DNA from: Arthrobacter sp. Leaf69
GTDB lineage: Bacteria > Actinomycetota > Actinomycetes > Actinomycetales > Micrococcaceae
Length of the DNA: 61,769 nt
Assembly: GCF_001422645.1 (NCBI RefSeq)
Contig: NZ_LMLR01000001.1
Coordinates: 5,492-67,260 of the forward strand
Direction of reading: 5' to 3'
The notes under the pieces are model-generated. The model did not search any database, had not been told where the DNA came from, and saw nothing but the letters and a program-made list of their open reading frames with translations. Of this stretch, positions 1 to 8,531 are shown in pieces. Both the position numbers and the translations under genes were made by a program. The first letter of the stretch is position 1. Every line of letters starts with the position of its first letter.

Positions 1-123
1 CGTTGCTTGAGAACACAACACAATAACAACACCACACCTGCACCAGCATCACCGGTGCAGGAAGTTGTAACCACAAGATTTCCCACCACCACACCCCAGG
101 GCGTGGACGGAACGGGAGCAAGG

Positions 124-242
124 GTTACGGCGGTCATAGCGTGGGGGAAACGCCCGGTCCCATTCCGAACCCGGAAGCTAAGACCCACAGCGCCGATGGT
201 ACTGCACCCGGGAGGGTGTGGGAGAGTAGGTCACCGCCGGAA
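124..242 (+). rRNA. rrf: 5S ribosomal RNA
   Basis: The stretch beginning GTTACGGCGGTCATAGCG and ending near GGTCACCGCCGGAAC has the length (about 119 nt), the GGAAGCTAAG core and the complementary ends of a bacterial 5S rRNA. Bases 1-123 look like the spacer after a 23S gene: they contain a CTTGAGAAC box near the left edge and a hairpin CCTGCACC/GGTGCAGG (37-44 with 54-61). The 3' end of the gene is repeated directly downstream. Ends are estimated by eye. Confidence 0.95.
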
Positions 243-256
243 CATCATTAAGGTCG

Positions 257-283
257 AGGACCCCCAACCACGTTGGGGGTCCT
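257..283 (+). terminator. rRNA operon terminator, copy 1
   Basis: A perfect 12-bp stem AGGACCCCCAAC/GTTGGGGGTCCT closes a 3-nt loop, followed by CCCGCATTT. It sits 14 nt after the 5S end, as expected for an rRNA operon terminator. Confidence 0.85.
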
Positions 284-340
284 CCCGCATTTAACGAGGG
301 TGTGGGAGAGTAGGTCACCGCCGGAACATCATTAAGGTCG

Positions 341-367
341 AGGACCCCCAACCACGTTGGGGGTCCT
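341..367 (+). terminator. rRNA operon terminator, copy 2 (duplicated)
   Basis: Identical to the hairpin at 257-283 and carried by the second copy of the 84-bp duplication. Confidence 0.8.
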
Positions 368-434
368 CCCGCATTTAACCCCCCAACCACCACCACGACA
401 CCCCCGCACCACCGGCAGCCGCCCCACCAACCCA

Positions 435-498
435 CCCGCACATCCCGCCGGTCACACCCCAACCCTCCCGCACATCCCGCCGGTCACACCACAACCCT
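435..498. repeat. Two tandem copies of a 32-bp unit
   Basis: CCCGCACATCCCGCCGGTCA opens each unit (435 and 467); the copies differ at one base near the end. The surrounding gap 380-616 is very C-rich and I see no gene in it. Confidence 0.7.
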
Positions 499-616
499 CC
501 CGCAGCACCTGCGCGGGCGCTCCCCCCGGAGCCGGGGAGGCATCACCTACACGGCTGCCGGCCTGCGAGAGCCCGCAGCCGCCCAGCGCAGCCACGCCGG
601 CAGCCCGCGGGTAGAG

Positions 617-1126
617 TTGGTGCCCATGGAGAACCTTTTCAGCCACGCACCCTCTGATGCCGCCGAGACGCCGGAACCGGCACCGGGAGAGGGGCTGGAC
701 CAGTTCGTCTTTACCGTCATTGTGCCGGGGGCAGTCGCCCGGGCCTTCGTCGGTTTCACCGAACACACGCACCTCTGGTGGCCTCTTGAGGATCACAGCG
801 TATTCGGGGCCGGCTCCTACGTGGAATTCGAGGAGAACCTGATCCTGGAGAGCGCGGACGACGGCAGGACGGCCATTTGGGGGTCCATCGACGACTGGCA
901 GCCCCCGCTCTCCTTCCATGCGAGCTGGCACCCAGGATCATCCGCGGTGTGGTCCACGGAGCTGCGCGTCGCCTTCCGGGCCGTCGAGGACGGTACGGAG
1001 TTGCGGTTGGTGCACAGTGGCTGGGAGGGCGCCGAGGACCCTGCGGCTACGCGGGCGGAGTACGCCGCCGGCTGGCCCGGAGTGCTCGACCGCTTCGTGC
1101 GCTTTATGGGCGGCGACGGTGCCTAA
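617..1126 (+). CDS. SRPBCC (AHSA1-like) family protein
   Basis: This encodes a protein of about 166-169 residues resembling the START-like SRPBCC/AHSA1 fold, which forms a hydrophobic ligand cavity. Typical features are an early FTVIVPG strand, the aromatic segment HTHLWWPLEDHSVFG, a central W-rich part (IWGSIDDWQPPLSF) and a C-terminal helix (GWPGVLDRFVRFM). The open frame begins at TTG 617, but ATG 626 (MENLFSH) is an equally good start. It is monocistronic and convergent with the LacI gene. The ligand and role cannot be told from sequence; AHSA1-type proteins in soil actinobacteria are often annotated only as polyketide-cyclase-like or Hsp90-activator-like. Confidence 0.8.
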   Translation: MVPMENLFSHAPSDAAETPEPAPGEGLDQFVFTVIVPGAVARAFVGFTEHTHLWWPLEDHSVFGAGSYVEFEENLILESADDGRTAIWGSIDDWQPPLSFHASWHPGSSAVWSTELRVAFRAVEDGTELRLVHSGWEGAEDPAATRAEYAAGWPGVLDRFVRFMGGDGA

Positions 1127-1188
1127 GAGTCGGCCTGCAGCCCGCATGGCCGCGCTCCTGCCCGGTTGCTGAGCCGGCCGGTCCGCGG

Positions 1189-1210
1189 AATCCGGAGAAT
1201 TCCCCGGATT
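1189..1210. terminator. Weak hairpin between convergent genes
   Basis: AATCCGG (1189-1195) pairs with CCGGATT (1204-1210) between the SRPBCC gene and the lacI-type gene. There is no T-tract, so terminator function is only a guess. Confidence 0.3.
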
Positions 1211-1290
1211 TCAGGGCGTTGCTCCCGGGGCAACCAGGCCATGGAGCAAGCAACTTGGGAGGAACGCGCCTAAGAGGCAGCCGTCAGTGC

Positions 1291-2322
1291 CTAGCGCAGC
1301 GGCGCCGGGTCCGCGGGCGGAACGGCCGTGCTGGAACGTATTACGAAGTGCGTGGGAAACTCTGTGTCGGCCGCCTCGTCGTCGCTGCCGCCGTCGAGCC
1401 CGGCCAGGAGGCGCCGGACGGCCAGTGCGCCCTGGCCGCGGGCGTCCTGGTCGATGGTGGTGAGGCCGAAGACCTCGCCGAGTTCGTGGCCGTCAATACC
1501 GATCACCGACAGGTCGTACGGGACGCGGAGCCCGAAGTCGCGGGCGGCGAGAATAGTGCCGATAGCCATCTCATCGGATGCGGCGAAAACCGCCGTGGGC
1601 CGTTCCACGGAGCTTCCCAGCAGGCGTCTGGCGCTGGCGTAGGCGCCCTGGATCGTGAAGTCGGCGGAGATCTGCCACTCGGGACGGACCGCCAGCCCTG
1701 CGTCGTTCATGGCCTTCTTGAATCCGGCCTGGCGGGTGCCCGGAAGGCGGAAGTCCTGCTCGTAGGCGGCATCGCCGGTCATATGGGCGATCTTGCTGTG
1801 GCCGAGCTGGATCAGGTGCCGGGCCGCGGCCTGGGCGATGCCTGAGTCGTCGATGCGGATGGTCGAGGCGCCCGGCAGCGGACCGCCGATGCCGACGATG
1901 GGCCGGTGGATCGCGAGCAGTTGCTGGATCTCGGCCTCGCTGAGTTCCAGCGACACGGCAATCACCGCGTCCACCCGCTTGCGCAGCAGGAAGTCGTTGA
2001 GCACGCTGTGGCGGCGTTCCTGCCCCCCGCTGACGTTGTAGAGGGTGAGATCGTACCCCGCGTCCAGCAGTGTGGCCGAGACGCCTTCCACCACCGACGA
2101 GAAGAACCAGCGGTGCACCGACGGAACCACGACGCCGACGTTGTGGTTCCGCCCGGAGGCCAGGCTGGAGGCGTGATAGGAGAGGACGAACCCGAGTTCG
2201 GCCGCGGCGTTCCGGGCGCGTTCACGGCTGCGGGCCGAGACGTTCCCTTTGCCGCTCAAGGCCCGCGAAACGGTGGCTATGGAGAGGCCAGCGCGCTCCG
2301 CGACGTCCTTGATGCCGGGCAT
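1291..2322 (-). CDS. LacI-family transcriptional regulator of the maltose/alpha-glucoside locus
   Basis: A 343-residue LacI/GalR regulator. The N-terminal helix-turn-helix and hinge are plain (IKDVAERAGLSIATVSRALSG, residues ~3-23, with the hinge helix before GRNHNVGVVVP), followed by a periplasmic-binding-protein-like sugar domain. The start ATG at 2322 follows the stop of the upstream alpha-glucosidase gene by 2 nt, so the two are translationally coupled. A longer open frame upstream lacks homology and overlaps the glucosidase, so it was rejected. Two LacI-type operator-like sites in the 4119-4456 spacer fit autoregulation plus control of the divergent malEFG operon. The inducer is probably maltose or a related alpha-glucoside, by context only. 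Confidence 0.92.
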   Translation of the reverse strand: MPGIKDVAERAGLSIATVSRALSGKGNVSARSRERARNAAAELGFVLSYHASSLASGRNHNVGVVVPSVHRWFFSSVVEGVSATLLDAGYDLTLYNVSGGQERRHSVLNDFLLRKRVDAVIAVSLELSEAEIQQLLAIHRPIVGIGGPLPGASTIRIDDSGIAQAAARHLIQLGHSKIAHMTGDAAYEQDFRLPGTRQAGFKKAMNDAGLAVRPEWQISADFTIQGAYASARRLLGSSVERPTAVFAASDEMAIGTILAARDFGLRVPYDLSVIGIDGHELGEVFGLTTIDQDARGQGALAVRRLLAGLDGGSDDEAADTEFPTHFVIRSSTAVPPADPAPLR

Positions 2323-2324
2323 TC

Positions 2325-4118
2325 TTAGCTCTCCGCGTCCTCGATGTAGATTTCCAGCCAAACAGTTTCCCCTGAGCCTAACCGATGCCCGGAGGCGGCC
2401 GGTCCAGATGACCTTGCCCCGTCCCCGGCGGCGTCCTGGGAGCTGCGCAGCAGCACCCGCCCGGCGGGCAGTTCGACAGGTTCGTGCCCTGCGTTGAGGA
2501 GCACCAGGGTGGTGCCGTTCACGTACGCCAGGCACGTGTCCGTGCACCATTCCTCAGCCCAGGCGAGTGAACCCTGCCCGAGCCCCAGCCCGCGCCGCAC
2601 GGCAAGCATGCGCCGGTAGAGATTAAGGTGCGACGACGGCGAGGCGGCCTGGGTGTCACGCGCCAGTCCCGCGAAGCTCGCCGGCTGCGGAAGCCACGGC
2701 GCCGCACCGTCGCCGAATCCGGCGTGAAGTTCGGCGGCGCGCCACGGCAGCGGCACGCGGCAGCCGTCACGGCCCAGCCGCTCACCGCCGGTGCGGGCAA
2801 AGGTGGGGTCCTGCCGCTGGTGGTCCGGGATGTCGATGCCGTCGGGCAGGCCAAGCTCTTCGCCCTGGTACAGGTAGGCGCCGCCGGGAAGGCCCAGCAT
2901 AAACATGGAGGCGGCCGCGGCCCGGGAGCGGCCCAGGGCCTCGCACGGCTGCGGATCGAAGGTGCCGATGCCGTCGCCGTCGCGCGGTGCGCGGCCGTCG
3001 TAGCCGAAGCGGGTGGCGTGCCGGACGACGTCGTGGTTGGAAAGGACCCAGGTGCTGGGGGCTCCCACGGAATCGAGCGCCGTCAGCGACTCCGTGATGA
3101 CGCCCCGCATGCGGTGGACGTCCAGGCCGGTGTGCAGGTACGGGAAGTTGAAGGCCTGGTGCATTTCATCCGGCCGGACCCAGTCGGCCAGGCGGGGGAG
3201 CGGGTCCACGTTCGCTTCGGCGCAGAGGATCCGGTCCGGGCCGTATTCGGCCAGGATCCGCCGCCACTTGCGGTAGATGTCGTGGAGGGCGGGCTGGCCG
3301 AACATCGGGGCGTCATGGCCCGGGAAACCGTCGCAGCTGTTCCCGTCGGCGCGGCCGCCCCACTCGGGCAGGCCGGGAGCCTTGACGAGGGCGTGGGCAA
3401 CGTCCACCCGGAAGCCGGACACACCGCGGTCCAGCCAGAAACGCAGGACGCGCTCGAATTCCTCGTGCACGGCGTCGTTGTCCCAGTTGAAGTCCGGCTG
3501 TGAGGTGTCGAACAGGTGCAGGTACCACTGGCCGGGCGCGCCGTCCGGTTCGGTGATCCGGGTCCAGGCCGGGCCGCCGAAGTGGGATTCCCAGTTGTTC
3601 GGCGGTTCTTCGCCATCGGCGCCGCGGCCGTCGCGGAAGATGAACATGTCCCGTTCCGGGCTGCCCGCGGGAGCGGCCAGGGCTGCCTGGAAGGCGATGT
3701 GCTGGTCCGAGCAGTGGTTGGGTACGAGGTCCACGATCATCCGCAGGCCCAGCCGCGTGGCCTCGGCCATCATCGCGTCGAAGTCCGCCAGCGTGCCGAA
3801 CAGGGGGTCGACGTCGCAGTAGTCGCTGACGTCGTAGCCGGCATCGCGCTGCGGCGAACGGTAGAACGGGGAAAGCCAGACGGCGTCGATCTCCAGTTCG
3901 GCCAGTTGCGGAAGTTCCGCGGTGATCCCGGCGAGGTCGCCGATGCCGTCCCCGTTCAAGTCCCGGAACGAGCGCGGGTACACCTGGTAGATGACGGCCG
4001 AACGCCACCAGCCGGGGAGGTGATCGGCGGCGTGCACCGGCGTCAAGGGGCCGGTCAAGGGCCCGGCCAGCGGCGCGGCTGATACGGCGGGGGCGATGAG
4101 TGCTGAGTCAACGGACAT
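2325..4118 (-). CDS. GH13 alpha-glucosidase (oligo-1,6-glucosidase/maltase type)
   Basis: This 597-residue GH13 enzyme hydrolyses alpha-glucosidic bonds in imported maltose or maltodextrin. All GH13 signature regions are visible: DLVPNHCSD (region I), GFRVDVAHAL with the nucleophile Asp (region II), CAEANVD with the acid/base Glu (region III) and LSNHDVVRH with the transition-state Asp (region IV). The fold begins at WWRSAVIYQVYPRSFRDLNGDGIGDL. There is no signal peptide, so it is cytoplasmic. ATG 4118 (MSVDSAL) was chosen because the frame upstream runs into an operator-like site at 4149-4164. It shares a two-gene unit with lacI and diverges from malE. Exact substrate (maltose, isomaltose, trehalulose) cannot be read from sequence. 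Confidence 0.93.
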   Translation of the reverse strand: MSVDSALIAPAVSAAPLAGPLTGPLTPVHAADHLPGWWRSAVIYQVYPRSFRDLNGDGIGDLAGITAELPQLAELEIDAVWLSPFYRSPQRDAGYDVSDYCDVDPLFGTLADFDAMMAEATRLGLRMIVDLVPNHCSDQHIAFQAALAAPAGSPERDMFIFRDGRGADGEEPPNNWESHFGGPAWTRITEPDGAPGQWYLHLFDTSQPDFNWDNDAVHEEFERVLRFWLDRGVSGFRVDVAHALVKAPGLPEWGGRADGNSCDGFPGHDAPMFGQPALHDIYRKWRRILAEYGPDRILCAEANVDPLPRLADWVRPDEMHQAFNFPYLHTGLDVHRMRGVITESLTALDSVGAPSTWVLSNHDVVRHATRFGYDGRAPRDGDGIGTFDPQPCEALGRSRAAAASMFMLGLPGGAYLYQGEELGLPDGIDIPDHQRQDPTFARTGGERLGRDGCRVPLPWRAAELHAGFGDGAAPWLPQPASFAGLARDTQAASPSSHLNLYRRMLAVRRGLGLGQGSLAWAEEWCTDTCLAYVNGTTLVLLNAGHEPVELPAGRVLLRSSQDAAGDGARSSGPAASGHRLGSGETVWLEIYIEDAES

Positions 4119-4148
4119 GCCGGTAATCGTAAGGCCGAACCGGTCAAA

Positions 4149-4164
4149 ATGAAAACGCTTCCAG
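4149..4164. promoter_or_regulatory. LacI-type operator, alpha-glucosidase side
   Basis: GAAAACGCTTCC (4151-4162) is an imperfect palindrome around a central CG, typical of LacI/GalR operators. It lies 33 bp before the glucosidase start and shares the GGAAGCG half-site with the site at 4341-4352. Confidence 0.65.
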
Positions 4165-4307
4165 CGCGGATCGCCGCACACCTTTATTTATGGTCACCTG
4201 CAGGCGCCGCGGCGCCCCTTCTGCGCCAACGCGCTGAACTGCGGGTTCATCCCGAGTTGCTGCTCCCTGCCGTTGAATTCGACCGCATCCGATACTCGCC
4301 GGTAGGG

Positions 4308-4323
4308 TGACTTTCCAAAGTCA
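4308..4323. promoter_or_regulatory. 16-bp perfect palindrome in malE promoter region
   Basis: TGACTTT (4308-4314) and AAAGTCA (4317-4323) are exact inverted repeats separated by CC. It lies 17 bp before the LacI-type site and may bind a second regulator. Confidence 0.45.
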
Positions 4324-4338
4324 TGTTCAGCATGTACC

Positions 4339-4354
4339 TTGGAAGCGCTTGCAG
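4339..4354. promoter_or_regulatory. LacI-type operator, malE side
   Basis: GGAAGCGCTTGC (4341-4352) is a near-perfect palindrome with central CG, about 105 bp upstream of the malE start. It matches LacI-family operator form and the partner site at 4151-4162. Confidence 0.7.
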
Positions 4355-4456
4355 CTGTGAGCCACATCACCGACGATGCCACCAGGCCTCCGGAGTCTTC
4401 ACCAGGGCTCGGACGGAGCCTTCAGCGTGGATGCAGGATTTATGAAAGGGACACCA

Positions 4457-5755
4457 ATGAAGGTGCAGAACACCCTCACAACCGGGACCAGCCGCCGCGT
4501 ATTCACGGCCGGCGCGATCTCCGTAGTTGCCGCGCTGGCGCTCAGCGCCTGCGGCGGCGCCGCAGCCACCGCCCCCGCCACGGCTACCGCCAAGCCAGAC
4601 CTCAAGGCCTCCGGGGCCAGCACCATCACCATGTGGGTTGACGCCGAGCGCTCGCCCGCCCTGAAGGACATCACGGCGAAGTTCAAGGCTGAAACCGGAA
4701 TCGACGTGAAGCTTGTGGTCAAGGACTTCGCGGCAGTCCGCGACGACTTCATCACCCAGGTTCCCACGGGCAAGGGCCCTGACCTGATCGTCGGCCCGCA
4801 CGACTGGGTAGGCAAGTTCGTCCAGAACGGTGTCATCGCCCCCGTCGAGCTCGGTGACAAGACGGACTCCTTCCAGGAGTCCTCGGTCAAGGCCATGACC
4901 TTCAACGGTTCCGTTTACGGCGTTCCGTACGCGATCGAAAACATCGCACTGCTGCGCAACACGGCAATCGTGCCGGATGCCGCCAGCACCTTCGATGAGG
5001 TGGTCGCCAACGGCAAGAAGGCCGTCGCCGACGGCAAGGCCAAGTTCCCGTTCCTGGTGGGCATGGACCCGAAGCAGGGTGACCCGTATCACCTGTACCC
5101 GCTGCAGGCCTCCATGGGCTCGCAGATCTTCGGCGTGACCGCCGACGGCGGCTACGATCCCAAGCAGCTCCTCATCGGCGACGCCGCCGGCGTGGAGTTC
5201 GCCAAGAAGCTGGCCGCCTGGGGCGACGCCGGTGAGAAGATCATCAACTCCAACATCACCGGTGACATCGCCAAGGAGAAGTTCCTGGCCGGCGAGTCCC
5301 CGTACTACCTGACGGGCCCGTGGAACGTGCCGGACGTCCAGAAGAAGGGCATCAAGTTCGCCGTGGACGCGCTGCCGACAACCGGTGACAAGCCGGCCCA
5401 GCCGTTCATCGGCGTCAACGGCTTCTTCATCAGCGCCAAGAGCGCCAACGCCCTGGCCACCAACGAGTTCGTGACCAACTACCTCACCTCCGAGGCAGCA
5501 CAGGACTCCATGTACAAGGCCGGAGGCCGTCCGCCGGCGCTGAAGTCATCGTTCGAGAAGGCCGCCAGCGATCCCGTCGTGGCAGCGTTCGGCAAAATCG
5601 GTGCAACCGGCGTCCCGATGCCGGCCATCCCGGAAATGAGCGCCGTCTGGGCTGACTGGGGCGCCACCGAGCTCGCCCTGATCAAGGGCCAGGGCAACCC
5701 GGCCGCCGACTGGGCCAAGATGGCCGCCAGCATCAAGGCAAAGATCGCGGGTTAG
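4457..5755 (+). CDS. malE: Maltose/maltodextrin-binding lipoprotein
   Basis: A 432-residue extracytoplasmic solute-binding protein of an ABC importer. The N-terminus has a twin-arginine-like RR followed by a hydrophobic stretch and the lipobox LALSAC, so it should be lipid-anchored outside the membrane. The mature part matches the MalE family (GKGPDLIVGPHDWVGKFVQNGVIAPV, then GVPYAIENIALLRN). ATG 4457 is preceded by AAAGGGA; upstream in-frame starts would precede the ribosome binding site and spoil the signal peptide. It heads malEFG and the plus-strand GH13 gene, downstream of two possible operators. A 135-bp gap with a strong hairpin separates it from malF. Confidence 0.95.
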   Translation: MKVQNTLTTGTSRRVFTAGAISVVAALALSACGGAAATAPATATAKPDLKASGASTITMWVDAERSPALKDITAKFKAETGIDVKLVVKDFAAVRDDFITQVPTGKGPDLIVGPHDWVGKFVQNGVIAPVELGDKTDSFQESSVKAMTFNGSVYGVPYAIENIALLRNTAIVPDAASTFDEVVANGKKAVADGKAKFPFLVGMDPKQGDPYHLYPLQASMGSQIFGVTADGGYDPKQLLIGDAAGVEFAKKLAAWGDAGEKIINSNITGDIAKEKFLAGESPYYLTGPWNVPDVQKKGIKFAVDALPTTGDKPAQPFIGVNGFFISAKSANALATNEFVTNYLTSEAAQDSMYKAGGRPPALKSSFEKAASDPVVAAFGKIGATGVPMPAIPEMSAVWADWGATELALIKGQGNPAADWAKMAASIKAKIAG

Positions 5756-5816
5756 TCCCCGCGCCGGATCCTGACGTTTGCGCTACGTCGACAAGCGTCA
5801 CGAACCGGCAAGCACC

Positions 5817-5846
5817 GGGCCGGGCGGCAGCGATGCCGCCCGGTCC
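5817..5846 (+). promoter_or_regulatory. Strong intercistronic hairpin between malE and malF
   Basis: GGGCCGGGCGGCA (5817-5829) pairs with TGCCGCCCGGTCC (5834-5846), giving a 13-bp stem with a GCGA tetraloop and no T-tract. Such a structure after a binding-protein gene usually protects its mRNA or partly stops transcription, giving more binding protein than permease. That role is inferred. Confidence 0.7.
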
Positions 5847-5890
5847 GTTCCTGCACCACCACCAGCTGCTCCCAAGGACTGTAGACAGCC

Positions 5891-7549
5891 ATGACAGATA
5901 CCGAACTCCGCCAGGCCGGCACCCCGGCCGCCGCAAAGGGCACGGCAACAGCCCCGGACGGCGCCGCCGGGCGGCCTGCCCGTCCGGTCAAGAGGCGCCG
6001 CCGCTTCGGCCCTGACACCACCAAGGGCACCGTCGCCAAGATCGTGTTGCTGGGCCTCGTGGACGCACTGGCCGTCTACGTCCTCATGATGCTTTTCCTC
6101 AGCGAGTCGTGGGGCGCGCTGGCAGTCTCCTCCGCCGTCGTCCTGGCGATCAACTGGATCTATCTGCGCAAGGGCGGGCTCCCCGCCAAGTACCTGGCCC
6201 CCGGCGTCCTGTTCCTTCTGGTCTTCCAGGTCTTTGTGGTCATGTTCAGCGGCTATATCGCCTTCACCAACTACGGCGACGGGCACAACAGCACCAAGAA
6301 TGATGCGATCGCCGCCATCCAGCTCACCGCGCAAAAGCGCGTCCCGGATTCCCCGGCCTACAAAGCCGCCGTCCTCGCCAAGGACAATTCCTTCTACCTG
6401 CTGTTCACCGACCCGGACGGCAAGGTCTCGCTCGGCAACACCGAAACCCCGCTGGAGGAAATCTCCGACGCCGGCACGGACTCTACCGGCAAGGCCAACG
6501 CCGTGGACGGCTACCGGACCCTGAACTTCCAGGAGATCGTCGCGAACCAACAGAGCATCCTGGCCATCATGGTCCCGGTCTCCGACGACCCCGCCGACGG
6601 GACGCTGCGCACGGCAGACGGCAGCAACGCGTACCAGTTCAAGCCGGCCCTGACCTACGACGACGCCGCGGACACCTTCACGGACACCGAAACCGGGACG
6701 GTCTACCAGGACAACGGCAAGGGGGCCTTCGCGGCCAGCAACGGCGATACCCTGACCACCGGCTGGAAGATCGACGTCGGCATGGAGAACTTCGTCCGTG
6801 CCTTCACCGACCCCAGCCTGCGCGGGCCGCTGCTGGGCGTCATCCTCTGGACCTTCACCTTCGCCATCGCCTCCGTGGCGCTGACCTTCGCGATGGGCCT
6901 CTCCTTGGCGATGACCTTCAACCGGGAGGACCTGAGGGGCAAAAAGATCTACCGGATCCTGATGATCCTGCCCTACGCCTTCCCCGCGTTCCTCTCGGGG
7001 CTGGTCTGGTCCGGCATCCTCAACCCGCAGTTCGGCTGGCTCAACCAGACCCTGCTGGGCGGCGCAACGATCGGCTGGCTCACGGACCCCATCCTCGCCA
7101 AGATCAGCGTGCTGGTGGTCAACCTCTGGCTCGGCTTCCCCTACATGTTCCTCGTCTGCACCGGCGCACTGCAGTCGCTGCCCACGGAGCTGGACGAAGC
7201 CGCGCGGATGGACGGCGCCGGGCCCTGGCGCGTGTTCCGCTCCATCAAGCTGCCGCTGCTGCTGGTCTCCATCGCGCCGCTGCTGATCTCCTCCTTCGCC
7301 TTCAACTTCAACAACTTCAACGTGATCTTTATGCTCACCGGCGGCGGACCGCGCTTCGCGGACACTGACCGGGACATCGGAGCCACGGACATCCTGATCA
7401 CGCTCGTGTACAAGGTGGCGTTCGGGCAGGGGACGGGGCGTGACTACGGCCTGGCCAGTGCCCTGGCCATCATCATCTTCATCATCGTGGCCACCGTTTC
7501 GGCCATCAGCTTCAAGCAGACCAAGGCACTCGAGGACGTGAACTCATGA
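5891..7549 (+). CDS. malF: Maltose ABC transporter permease MalF
   Basis: A 552-residue membrane permease. It has a cluster of N-terminal membrane segments, a large extracytoplasmic domain (residues ~125-290, comparable to the MalF P2 domain that contacts MalE), and a C-terminal permease domain with the EAA loop ELDEAARMDGAGPWRVFRSIKLPLL that docks the ATPase. ATG 5891 gives MTDTELRQAG with a basic cytoplasmic N-tail. Its 3' end overlaps malG by 4 nt (ATGA), showing translational coupling. It works with MalE and MalG; no ATPase gene is in the operon. Confidence 0.95.
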   Translation: MTDTELRQAGTPAAAKGTATAPDGAAGRPARPVKRRRRFGPDTTKGTVAKIVLLGLVDALAVYVLMMLFLSESWGALAVSSAVVLAINWIYLRKGGLPAKYLAPGVLFLLVFQVFVVMFSGYIAFTNYGDGHNSTKNDAIAAIQLTAQKRVPDSPAYKAAVLAKDNSFYLLFTDPDGKVSLGNTETPLEEISDAGTDSTGKANAVDGYRTLNFQEIVANQQSILAIMVPVSDDPADGTLRTADGSNAYQFKPALTYDDAADTFTDTETGTVYQDNGKGAFAASNGDTLTTGWKIDVGMENFVRAFTDPSLRGPLLGVILWTFTFAIASVALTFAMGLSLAMTFNREDLRGKKIYRILMILPYAFPAFLSGLVWSGILNPQFGWLNQTLLGGATIGWLTDPILAKISVLVVNLWLGFPYMFLVCTGALQSLPTELDEAARMDGAGPWRVFRSIKLPLLLVSIAPLLISSFAFNFNNFNVIFMLTGGGPRFADTDRDIGATDILITLVYKVAFGQGTGRDYGLASALAIIIFIIVATVSAISFKQTKALEDVNS

Positions 7550-8529
7550 ACGGGTCAGCATCAGGCACCGTCAGTCCGACGACGGCTCCGGCCGACGTCG
7601 ACGACACCACAACGGGCCACAGCGCGACAGGCCACACCACGGTCCAGGACCTGAAGGCAATGGCGCGCCGGCGTCCCTTCGGCGTCTGGTTCAAGGACAA
7701 AGGCTGGCGGCACCTCGTCGGCATCACCGTGACCCTCTTCGCGATCTTCCCGCTGCTCTACGTCCTCTCCGCGGCGTTCAACTCCACCGGCACACTGGTG
7801 GGCTCCAACGCACTGTTCAGCCGGATCGACTTCGGAAACTTCACCGCACTGTTCAACGACCCCTCACGGCCCTATGCCCGCTGGTTCGTCAACACCATGG
7901 TGGTGGGAACTGTGACGTCCGCGGCCACCGTTTTCCTCGGCGCCATGGCGGCGTACGCGTTCTCCCGGATGCGCTTCAAAGGCCGCCGGATCGGGCTGCT
8001 GAGCCTGCTCCTGCTGCAGATGTTCCCGCAGCTGCTCGCCGTCGTCGCGATCTTCCTGCTGCTCAGCGGCATCTCCGAGGTCATCCCGGCGCTGGGCCTC
8101 GGCAGCCAGCTGGGCCTCATCATGGTCTACCTGGGCGGTGCCCTGGGCGTGAACACCTACCTGATGTACGGCTTCTTCAACACCGTCCCGCAGTCCCTCG
8201 ACGAGGCGGCCAAGATTGACGGAGCCAGCCACACGCAGATCTTCTTCGGCATCATCATGCGCCTGGTCACGCCGATCCTGGCCGTTGTGGGCCTGCTGTC
8301 CTTCATCGGCATTTCCGGCGAGTTCGTGATCGCCAGCGTGGTGCTCACGGACCCGGACAGCCAGACACTCGCCGTCGGGCTGTATTCCTTCGTGGCGCAG
8401 CAGCGGTCCGAGAACTGGGGAGTCTTCGCCGCCGGTGCCGTGATTGCCGCGGTGCCCGTTATGGCACTCTTCCTCTTCCTGCAGCGCTACATCGTCAGCG
8501 GCCTCACCCAGGGCTCGGTGAAGGGCTAG
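7546..8529 (+). CDS. malG: Maltose ABC transporter permease MalG
   Basis: A 327-residue permease with about six membrane segments and the EAA motif SLDEAAKIDGASHTQIFFGIIMRL. The N-terminal ~60 residues are hydrophilic and Thr/Asp-rich. The start overlaps the malF stop. The next gene (GH13) starts 2 nt after its stop, so import and intracellular hydrolysis are in one transcription unit. Confidence 0.95.
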   Translation: MNGSASGTVSPTTAPADVDDTTTGHSATGHTTVQDLKAMARRRPFGVWFKDKGWRHLVGITVTLFAIFPLLYVLSAAFNSTGTLVGSNALFSRIDFGNFTALFNDPSRPYARWFVNTMVVGTVTSAATVFLGAMAAYAFSRMRFKGRRIGLLSLLLLQMFPQLLAVVAIFLLLSGISEVIPALGLGSQLGLIMVYLGGALGVNTYLMYGFFNTVPQSLDEAAKIDGASHTQIFFGIIMRLVTPILAVVGLLSFIGISGEFVIASVVLTDPDSQTLAVGLYSFVAQQRSENWGVFAAGAVIAAVPVMALFLFLQRYIVSGLTQGSVKG

Positions 8530-8531
8530 GC

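Larger units (their letters stand above)
212..379. repeat. Perfect 84-bp tandem duplication of 5S 3' end plus terminator
   Basis: Bases 212-295 and 296-379 are identical. Each copy holds the last ~31 nt of 5S rRNA, a short linker and the terminator hairpin. The result is a truncated second 5S tail and a second terminator. It may be a recent slippage event or an assembly join at the end of a multicopy rRNA operon. Confidence 0.95.

Noticed and set aside
1558..1565. GCCGATAG inside the lacI-type gene
   Set aside because: It has no matching -35 element and is within a coding region on the opposite strand.
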